A stretch of DNA of 53,524 nt, taken from Bacteroidetes bacterium UBA4416 (GTDB lineage Bacteria; Bacteroidota; Bacteroidia; B-17B0; Aurantibacillaceae). Positions within the stretch are counted from its first letter, which is position 1. Every line of letters begins with the position of its first letter. The translations under genes and the position numbers were made by a program. Location of the stretch: contig DGQK01000036.1 of NCBI GenBank assembly GCA_002390745.1, forward strand, positions 36,449 to 89,972, read 5' to 3'. The notes under the pieces are model-generated. The model searched no databases and was not told the DNA's origin. It saw only the letters and a list, made by a program, of their open reading frames with translations. Shown piece after piece: positions 47,278 through 53,524 of the stretch.

Positions 47278-49425
47278 TTAGTTAGCATCACCTTTAAAGA
47301 TCCCTGCGATCTTATCCTTCAGCTGGATCACTTTTTCGATGTTCTCCTGGATCGCAGGCACTGTCATTTCCGTAATCTGTGAGTCGCTCAGCGATTTCTG
47401 CGATTCGGGATAGAACACCACGAAGCTGGTGAACTCGTTATTTTTATTCAGGATCTTAGGCATATTGTCCACATGGAAATCGTAAGATACGGTTTGCTTG
47501 CGGCTGCTCAGGAATAAAAAGAGGTCATCCTCCTTTACCTGATCGGTGATCTGCAGGTCCTCATAGTCCGTTACCAGCTGGTAACTGTAAAACTCTTTTT
47601 TCTTATCCTGGATCAGTGATGCAAAGGTTTCAATGGTTTTGGGTTGCCCGTATACAATTGTTTGGTTACCCAGCTGCTTCATCAGGGCATTCATTTTTTT
47701 CACCACCAGGTTGAACCCGTTTTCCAGCTCGGCATTGGGAGTAAGGATCACCACAATGCGGTTATAGGTATTGAGCGGCTGGATGATCTTGGAGATAATG
47801 ACTGATTGGCGGGTCTTCACCAGGAGGTTATCGGCAATGTTCCCGAAAATAATATTGGAGTTTGCCTGTTGGGCTTTCCAGCTGATCAGGATGTCGGAGA
47901 TGCTGTAGGCCTTGGCTGTTCGCGCCACGCCATCGACAATACTCAGGTCTACTTTTTTGAGCACCTGTACTTTTTTATCGCCTGAAGAGATCTGTTCTAC
48001 CACACCGTCGATCACTTTTTTCACCACGTTGATCTTCTCATCCGCTTCGGCATTCTCTTCTACAATCGACAAAGGATAAATGGGCTCGGGAGATTTAGAA
48101 TCCTTGATGAGCAAAGCCAGGTCGATGAGGCGTGCAATATTTTCGGGATTGCTCACCGGAATGAGGATGCGTTCCGTGCGGTCGATGATCTTTTTAGATG
48201 TTTCCTTCTCCGTCATGGCAATTTTCCTGGCAGCCCTCTCCGTCACAAAAGAGCTTACCATGCAGCTGATGAGGATCAGGATGATGGTTCCGTTGATCAC
48301 ATTCTGATCGAAGAGCCTGATATCATAGCCTACCTTGATCACCGCCAGCGTGGCAGCGGCATGCGAGGCACTAAGCCCGAACATCACACGCTTTTCGTAC
48401 TTGGTATATTTATACACTAAGCCTGTTGCCTGCGCGGCCAGCCACTTGGTTACCAGGGCGGTGAGGCTGAGGATGCCTGCAAATACCAGGGCGCCTGTGC
48501 CTGTGAAGAACACCCTGAAATCGACGAGCATGCCGGCGCTGATGAGGAAGAAGGGAATGAATAAGGTATTGCCGATAAAAATGATCCGGTTCATCAGCAC
48601 CGAGTTATGCGGGATGACCCGGTTGAGCGCCAGGCCCGCCAGGAAAGCACCGATGATAGGCTCGACACCAGCCAGCTCGGAAAAGAAACCGGAGATGAAC
48701 ACCGTAGCCAGTACATAGATGTACTGGGAACTGCCCTGCCCCTCGAGGTTACGGAAGAACCAACGGCTGACCTTGGGCAAAAGGTACAGCACCGAAAAAC
48801 ATAAGAGCCCTAAGGAAAGCACCAGCCGAAGCCAGAACATGGCGTCGATCTCTCCGTCGACGACATTGGTAATAACGCCCAGGAGAATGAGCACCGCACT
48901 GTCGGTAATGATGGTTCCCCCAAAAGACACCTGCACGGCCCTGTTTTTCACAATGCCCATATTGCTCACAATAGGGTAGCTCAGCAGGGTGTGGGTAGAG
49001 AACATGCTGGCCAGCAACAAAGCCGGCCACAGGGTAAAACCAAACAGGTAAATGCAGACAAGGTAACCGATAAAGATCGGGATGAAAAACGTGAAGGCGC
49101 CAAACACCAGGCTCTTGGCCCTGTTCTGCTTGTATTCCTGCATATCGATCTCAAGGCCCGCCAGGAACATGATGTACAGCAGGCCTGTTTTACTGAAAAG
49201 CTCGAAGCTCGTCGATTTCTCAATAATATGGAGGGTATTGGGCCCGATGATAACCCCCGCAATGATGAGGCCAATGATACCCGGAATACGAAAGCGTTTC
49301 AGGATGAGCGGCGCAAACAGGATAATCAGCAAGGTAAGCGCCAGGATAAGCACCGGATTTTTTACCGGCAGGTAATGGCTGAAGAACTCGCGGAAAGCAT
49401 GAAAATTATTCCCTAAAAGTTGCAT
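47278..49425 (-). CDS. CPA2-family cation:proton antiporter with C-terminal UspA-like domains
   Basis: A 715-residue membrane protein. Residues ~20-410 form about twelve helices of a monovalent cation:H+ antiporter (RFRIPGIIGLIIAGVIIGP at ~46-64, SLTLLAFLAGLEIDM-like segment, FSTHTLLSYPIVSNMG, SELAGVEPIIGAFLAGLALNRVIPHNSVL in parts, SAGMLVDF). The rest (~430-715) has two beta/alpha units of universal-stress-protein type (RILIPVSNPENIARLIDLALLI; NRIVVILTPNAELENG), a common arrangement in Bacteroidota antiporters where the cytoplasmic domain regulates transport. Substrate is Na+ or K+, not resolved. The ATG lies 20 bases after a TATTTTTG box at 49445-49452, with TTG 23 bases further upstream. 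Confidence 0.9.
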   Translation of the reverse strand: MQLLGNNFHAFREFFSHYLPVKNPVLILALTLLIILFAPLILKRFRIPGIIGLIIAGVIIGPNTLHIIEKSTSFELFSKTGLLYIMFLAGLEIDMQEYKQNRAKSLVFGAFTFFIPIFIGYLVCIYLFGFTLWPALLLASMFSTHTLLSYPIVSNMGIVKNRAVQVSFGGTIITDSAVLILLGVITNVVDGEIDAMFWLRLVLSLGLLCFSVLYLLPKVSRWFFRNLEGQGSSQYIYVLATVFISGFFSELAGVEPIIGAFLAGLALNRVIPHNSVLMNRIIFIGNTLFIPFFLISAGMLVDFRVFFTGTGALVFAGILSLTALVTKWLAAQATGLVYKYTKYEKRVMFGLSASHAAATLAVIKVGYDIRLFDQNVINGTIILILISCMVSSFVTERAARKIAMTEKETSKKIIDRTERILIPVSNPENIARLIDLALLIKDSKSPEPIYPLSIVEENAEADEKINVVKKVIDGVVEQISSGDKKVQVLKKVDLSIVDGVARTAKAYSISDILISWKAQQANSNIIFGNIADNLLVKTRQSVIISKIIQPLNTYNRIVVILTPNAELENGFNLVVKKMNALMKQLGNQTIVYGQPKTIETFASLIQDKKKEFYSYQLVTDYEDLQITDQVKEDDLFLFLSSRKQTVSYDFHVDNMPKILNKNNEFTSFVVFYPESQKSLSDSQITEMTVPAIQENIEKVIQLKDKIAGIFKGDAN

Positions 49426-49444
49426 AAGCCAAAACAGTGTTTAA

Positions 49445-49478
49445 CAAAAATAGAAAAATAATGCACACTAATTACCAA
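49445..49478 (-). promoter_or_regulatory. Promoter of the antiporter gene
   Basis: Minus-strand TTG (49478-49476), 23 bases, TATTTTTG (49452-49445): matches TTG-N-TAnnTTTG at the upper limit of the usual spacing. Confidence 0.45.
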
Positions 49479-49543
49479 GTCCCGAAATTAAAGCCCGGAG
49501 GACCAAAAGGCTCAGATCAGCTTTGTGCCGGGAATGCAGAAAA

Positions 49544-49568
49544 AGCGCCGGACATTTCGTCCGGCGCT
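49544..49568 (-). terminator. Terminator of the TonB-receptor operon
   Basis: AGCGCCGGAC / GTCCGGCGCT stem with a five-base loop and a T-run on the minus strand, just after the stop at 49591. Confidence 0.9.
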
Positions 49569-49590
49569 CCTTCATCAGTGATAGCCCGTT

Positions 49591-50346
49591 TTAATGCCTT
49601 AAAAAACAATTGATGCCCAGGCCTATGGAATACAATTTACCATTGACGGTCCCTGTGGAATAGGCATAAGTTTGCGCAAGCTTTGTATCTGTAAGTGCAA
49701 GCCTGTAGATAGGAAAGATGCGGATGCGGGAGTATTTAAGTGCGATATCGATACCGGCCCCTACCTGGAGTTGCGGCGTAAAAGCGGAGAAGCCAGAAGT
49801 AGAGGAAGACGACATCTCTATCGCATTGTCATTCTTATCGATACCAAAAACACTGGTGCGTTGGTTAATGAAAAAACAGCCCGAAGCTCCTGCCGTTATA
49901 AACGGCGATACTTTCCTGCGGGTAAAGTAAACGTCGAGGCGAAGCGGCACATCGATGTAACGGTAATCATAGACATAATACATGGAAACAGGATCACTGT
50001 CAACCGGTGATGCGCCATACTCGATCTCTTTGGTTTTACCGCCCTTGCCGCTGTATTGCACGCCGAGCGTCAAGGCCAGGTTTTGGTTGATCTGGTACAT
50101 GCCCTCAAGGCCAACCGTTACCGAAAATTTGGATATATCATAATCCGACTGGTAATTTTTAATGGCAGGAAAGCCGCTGTTGCTTCTTGGAATAGTACTG
50201 TAAGAGAGGTCGGGGGAGATAAACCCTCCCGTATAAAATCTCCCGGCAGGCCTGTAGCCCGGATCTACATCGGGAATTGTATCCTGCGCGAAAAGAGCAG
50301 TTCCGGATAATACCATAAGCAGGAAGGTAAAGCGCCACGTTTTCAT
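49591..50346 (-). CDS. Outer-membrane beta-barrel (porin/PorT-like) protein
   Basis: An exported protein of about 251 residues. ATG 50346 (MKTWRFTFLLMVLSGTALFAQ) gives a clean signal peptide; ATG 50352 lies two codons upstream. Mature strands alternate in the porin-family pattern: YDISKFSVTVGLEGMYQINQNLALTLGVQYSGKGG (in parts), YIDVPLRLDVYFTRRKVSPFITAGASGCFFINQ, TPQLQVGAGIDIALKYSRIRIFPIYRLALTDTKL, and the final YSIGLGINCFLRH. This is the outer-membrane protein beta-barrel (OMP_b-brl_2/PorT-like) type. It is the third gene of an operon with the lipoprotein (50385) and the TonB receptor, and may form part of the same uptake or assembly function. Confidence 0.75.
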   Translation of the reverse strand: MKTWRFTFLLMVLSGTALFAQDTIPDVDPGYRPAGRFYTGGFISPDLSYSTIPRSNSGFPAIKNYQSDYDISKFSVTVGLEGMYQINQNLALTLGVQYSGKGGKTKEIEYGASPVDSDPVSMYYVYDYRYIDVPLRLDVYFTRRKVSPFITAGASGCFFINQRTSVFGIDKNDNAIEMSSSSTSGFSAFTPQLQVGAGIDIALKYSRIRIFPIYRLALTDTKLAQTYAYSTGTVNGKLYSIGLGINCFLRH

Positions 50347-50384
50347 AACCATTGTTTATTATCGCTATTCAAATCTGCTGCCAG

Positions 50385-51086
50385 TTACATTCTTTTGAAT
50401 CGGTACTTTGCCCTGAAGCCGCCTCTTTTGACGAATTTGTAAAACCGGGCGTCGCTCATACTCACCAACGGAAACAGATTACCAGCCGACGATATGGTAA
50501 AACGGCGCAGCTTCCTTTTGTCGCGTTCATCAGTGTGCCCGATCGTAAATTCATCTTTGTTTTCCATCATCACCTGCAGAATTTCCCAACTGATATCCCG
50601 TGGTTCATCATCATTACCCAACATATGATTGAGGTACCAGGCCTTGTTGTAAAACTTCAGCTCATCCTTTTTATGTAAATTCAGCAATGTATCGCACAAC
50701 ACTTCTTTGTATACAATGTAAGATCCCTCAGGATAAGGTTCGGCACGACGGTGCTTCTCATTCAGTCTGGCTGTGTCAGCATCAGGCGTTTTATAATACG
50801 AGCGTATGTCGACAATGTCATATACCAGTTGATCTTCGATAATGATGTACGCTTCAATCATGCTGAAAGAATCCAGGGTCGGAAGCTGCTTATAATATAA
50901 GCTGTTGTAAAAACGCTCTTGATATCCTACTACTTTATCCATCAGTTGGAACTTGCCGGCCATTCCGGGAGGAAAACCTTTCAGAACAGCGCTCTGCCGC
51001 GGCATAGCACTGTCGAAGCTGACGCTGGAGCAGGCCGCCAGATATAGGCTCAGTGCCATCCAAAGCCCGTTTCGCAGTGACTTCAT
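50385..51086 (-). CDS. Hypothetical outer-envelope lipoprotein
   Basis: A 233-residue lipoprotein. MKSLRNGLWMALSLYLAAC contains the lipobox LAAC, so Cys19 is lipidated. The mature protein starts SSVSFDSAMPRQSAVLKGFPPGMAGKFQL (in parts) and contains a charged central region (DEPRDISWEILQVMMENKDEF) and basic end (KRGGFRAKYRFKRM). Family not recognised. It lies 11 bases downstream of the TonB receptor gene and 38 bases before the barrel gene; by analogy with receptor/lipoprotein pairs it could assist ligand capture, but the SusD fold is not evident. Confidence 0.65.
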   Translation of the reverse strand: MKSLRNGLWMALSLYLAACSSVSFDSAMPRQSAVLKGFPPGMAGKFQLMDKVVGYQERFYNSLYYKQLPTLDSFSMIEAYIIIEDQLVYDIVDIRSYYKTPDADTARLNEKHRRAEPYPEGSYIVYKEVLCDTLLNLHKKDELKFYNKAWYLNHMLGNDDEPRDISWEILQVMMENKDEFTIGHTDERDKRKLRRFTISSAGNLFPLVSMSDARFYKFVKRGGFRAKYRFKRM

Positions 51087-51097
51087 GTAAGTTGCTT

Positions 51098-53524
51098 TTA
51101 AAACGTCAGAACATATTGAATAGAAGTTGTACGCGGCGACTCGATCTTAAGCGGCCTCAACGAATACGCCGTATTTAAAAGGTTGTTGCAAACAATGGAT
51201 ACTTTCTGTTTCTTGTTGATCGTATAACTGATACGTGCATCAAAGACCTGGATCCAGGTATGCGTTCTCCAGTAATTAACTGCTTTGATCTGGTTGAAAT
51301 AAGGTCCGCTGCTCGTAAGCACCTCCACGTCCTGGAAAGCCCTGTCGATATTATTCATTTTGCTGTAGCCTCGGTAGCTGAAGCCTATGCCGAAACGAAA
51401 GATCTTGAATTCAATATCACCTTTCACCATGTGCTTGAAGCGGTATTTCAGAATATTATCCGTCGTGTCCATACTCGCTGTTTTGTAACTCAGGTCCTGC
51501 CCGAATCCGCCCAGCGATTTATCTCTCGCGTACACGCTGTCGGGTGTTAAGGAAACCGGCTCGATATAGGTATAGCCCAGCAACGTCGTCACTCCGAATT
51601 TTTTGTTGCTTTCGGGAGTAGTAGCCGCCAGGGAAATATCCACACCGCGCACCCTGGAATCGCCTGTATTTAAAAATTTAAAGCCAACAAGACTTACATC
51701 CGGGTCCCATACACCAAACAGGTACTCGATGGTATTATGGTATTTCTGGTAGAAGCCTGCAATATCCAGGTAGCCCGCGAATTTTCCGAACTTAAAGCCC
51801 TGCTTCAGTCCCAGCTCAAAGCTATTACTCGTTTCAGGTTTCAGGTCAGGATTCGGGAACACACCGAAGATACCGGCCTTGGTGGCGATATAGCGCTCGG
51901 TAATGGTTGGATAACGAAAGCCCTGCCCGTAGGATGTGCGCACAAACGTTCCTTTCATCACCTGCAGGCTTGCCCCTGCACGGAAGATAGGCGCCACCAC
52001 ACTTTGCTGAGTATTCATTTTGAAATACTCATAACGGAAGCCACCGGAAAGGTTGAGCACCCTCCAGAATTTTTTATCGAGCTGTACATAGCCCGACGCA
52101 TTCGTGATCTTATTATTTGGCGTACCACTCGAGGCATACAGGGAAGCGTGCGACGTAGACTGATTCCCCACAACACCGCCGGTAAAGGTCAGGTCGATGC
52201 TTTTGAAAACGCGCTGCAACTGGTATTCACCATATAGCATCGTGCCGTTATTGGAAAGGTTATTGGAGATCTGGTTATCGGAATGAAAAATACGCGTTAC
52301 CAGGCTATGGCTGATACCATTGCCCGTTGTGTACTTAATAAAAGGATCGATATTGTATAAGTTTTGTGTCTGCAGGAATACAGCTCCCGGATAGCCCCTG
52401 TATAAGCCCAGGGAATCATCAAGCCAGGCAAAGACCATATTCGTTTTATTGTACATTGCATTTCCGTTGACGCCGAAGCTCAGGCCCGGAATTTTTTTAG
52501 CGCGGTAGCGTAAGTTAAAGTTAATGCGGCCACGTTTTTTGAGCATGTCCTCGTTAGAAAATACCGGTATGGTGTCTGCAATTTTTAAGGCGGCTTTAAT
52601 GGCCGGGGGCATGTAATTTCCTGCAGGCGCCGGGCCGATGTAGCCCTGGTCCATATTAAAATTGCCACCGATCGTGAAATCAAGGTTTGATTTAATGATC
52701 CGGGAATGCATAAAATTAAGGTTGGTGAATCCGGGAATGGATTTGTTGTACCAGTTTTCGGCAGGTGCTTCCGGCAGGCTATAGTTTCCTAAAGAATAAT
52801 TCACAACGGTTTTGGGCTTGGCTCTCGGGTAAGCGGTACGCACATTGATGACACCGTTGAGAGCCGATGAGCCATACAATACGGAAGAGGCTCCTTTGAT
52901 GATCTCAATCTGCTCGATATTCTCTACCGGAATATAGCTCCACTCCGGCCTGCCGGCATCGCCGCTCAGCAAAGGAATCCCGTCTACCACAATGGCCACA
53001 CGGCTTCCCACACCAAAGGTAAAACCGCTTCCTCCGCGGATCTGCGGATCATTGTCAATGATGCTCAATCCGGGAACCTGCTCCAGGGCCGTTTCCACAC
53101 TGGTGGTGTTTTTATTATTAATGAGGTTTGGCCTGAGTACTTCCATCGATACGGTCAGCTCCTCCAGCTTCTGTTCAAACTTACCGGAAGAAACGACCAC
53201 TGTTTCCAGCAATTTGGCAATCGGCTTCAATTTAAAATTTCGCTCAACCACCATGTTGGAACCTATGTATACTTTTACAGTATCGCTCCCCAGGCCGATG
53301 TAGCCGCAGATGATCTGCTGGTAACCGGTATCCACTTCGAAATAATATTTTCCGTCGATGTCGGTCGCTGTGCCTTTCGACATGTCTTTCACAAGCTGAA
53401 TGGTAGCGCCGGGTAATGTTTCTTTGGTGCTGGCGTCGGTCACCACGCCTTTGAGAATGCCTGTAGATTGTGAAAATAAAGCGTTCCCGGTAATAAATAC
53501 CAGCGCGGTCAGACATAACCTGAT
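51098..53524 (-). CDS. TonB-dependent receptor (5' end just beyond the window)
   Basis: Outer-membrane TonB-dependent receptor, at least 808 residues visible. The frame stays open to the window edge: upstream of the internal GTG at 53446 the protein reads RLCLTALVFITGNALFSQS, a signal peptide, so only the first few codons are missing. Domains: carboxypeptidase-regulatory-like repeat (GILKGVVTDASTKETLPGATIQL, TDIDGKYYFEV), plug (NTTSVETALEQVPGLSIID, RIPL-type VVDGIPLLSGDAG, IEQIEIIKGASSVLYGSSALNGVINV), and barrel ending in SIQYVLTF. The layout resembles CirA-type siderophore or vitamin receptors more than the glycan-linked SusC, as no SusD is adjacent. Downstream: lipoprotein and barrel genes in one operon. 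Confidence 0.88.
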   Translation of the reverse strand: MRLCLTALVFITGNALFSQSTGILKGVVTDASTKETLPGATIQLVKDMSKGTATDIDGKYYFEVDTGYQQIICGYIGLGSDTVKVYIGSNMVVERNFKLKPIAKLLETVVVSSGKFEQKLEELTVSMEVLRPNLINNKNTTSVETALEQVPGLSIIDNDPQIRGGSGFTFGVGSRVAIVVDGIPLLSGDAGRPEWSYIPVENIEQIEIIKGASSVLYGSSALNGVINVRTAYPRAKPKTVVNYSLGNYSLPEAPAENWYNKSIPGFTNLNFMHSRIIKSNLDFTIGGNFNMDQGYIGPAPAGNYMPPAIKAALKIADTIPVFSNEDMLKKRGRINFNLRYRAKKIPGLSFGVNGNAMYNKTNMVFAWLDDSLGLYRGYPGAVFLQTQNLYNIDPFIKYTTGNGISHSLVTRIFHSDNQISNNLSNNGTMLYGEYQLQRVFKSIDLTFTGGVVGNQSTSHASLYASSGTPNNKITNASGYVQLDKKFWRVLNLSGGFRYEYFKMNTQQSVVAPIFRAGASLQVMKGTFVRTSYGQGFRYPTITERYIATKAGIFGVFPNPDLKPETSNSFELGLKQGFKFGKFAGYLDIAGFYQKYHNTIEYLFGVWDPDVSLVGFKFLNTGDSRVRGVDISLAATTPESNKKFGVTTLLGYTYIEPVSLTPDSVYARDKSLGGFGQDLSYKTASMDTTDNILKYRFKHMVKGDIEFKIFRFGIGFSYRGYSKMNNIDRAFQDVEVLTSSGPYFNQIKAVNYWRTHTWIQVFDARISYTINKKQKVSIVCNNLLNTAYSLRPLKIESPRTTSIQYVLTF

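Overview
The window comes from a member of the phylum Bacteroidota, probably a Chitinophagales/Sphingobacteriales-type soil or freshwater relative. The evidence is type IX secretion (T9SS) sorting tails of both classes (type A with FPNP/VPNPASD motifs, type B with FTPNGDG), SusC-like TonB receptors with carboxypeptidase-regulatory N-domains, phylum-restricted families (DUF3276/PUR, DUF5686, DUF1599), a lptE-(TPR)-secG cluster, and TAnnTTTG promoter -7 boxes in place of the E. coli consensus. I see no rRNA, tRNA, CRISPR array, prophage or transposase gene. G+C looks near 50%.

Layout. 1-4082: the end of a giant type-B secreted adhesin and a TonB receptor. 4083-4919: an intergenic nest of palindromic repeats. 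4920-12145: two large paralogous cysteine-rich T9SS proteins with 4 and 6 Fn3-like repeats and a strikingly conserved promoter region. 12548-15775: a threonine aldolase divergent from a secreted M43 metalloprotease. 15830-16380: a second nest of hairpin repeats. 16413-21277: membrane, lipoprotein, SIMPL-like and ARPP-1-like genes. 21487-26831: a small accessory island with an exported parvulin, a GNAT/EF-Tu-domain-2 fusion, SMI1/KNR4-type immunity-like genes, a histone-deacetylase-fold enzyme and hypothetical proteins. 26966-35119: mostly core genes (aconitase, TPR, PUR, folP, DUF1599) plus a secreted beta-helix protein. 35116-41661: a two-component system divergent from an operon for a cysteine-rich secreted protein and a GH5 glycosidase, followed by an outer-membrane barrel. 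42231-44224: secG, a TPR protein, lptE. 44418-53524: DUF5686 protein, CPA2 antiporter, and a TonB receptor/lipoprotein/barrel operon cut by the right edge.

Most interesting parts. (i) Between the histidine kinase and the Cys-rich/GH5 operon a perfect 20-base palindrome sits midway between two divergent TAACTTTG boxes, suggesting one operator that sets both promoters, and so a self-contained sensor-regulator-glycosidase module. (ii) The two giant paralogs share an identical 25-base upstream box containing the dyad CCnGTA-N4-TACnGG, plus a distal TTACGT site at identical spacing; neither has a -33 TTG at the usual spacing, as expected for activator-dependent promoters. (iii) The two repeat nests contain short hairpins whose stems differ by compensating changes around a fixed three-base TAC/GTA/TAG loop. 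(iv) An acetyltransferase is fused to a translation-factor beta-barrel domain next to immunity-like genes. All functional statements rest on reading the sequence and remembered family features; no database search was possible.
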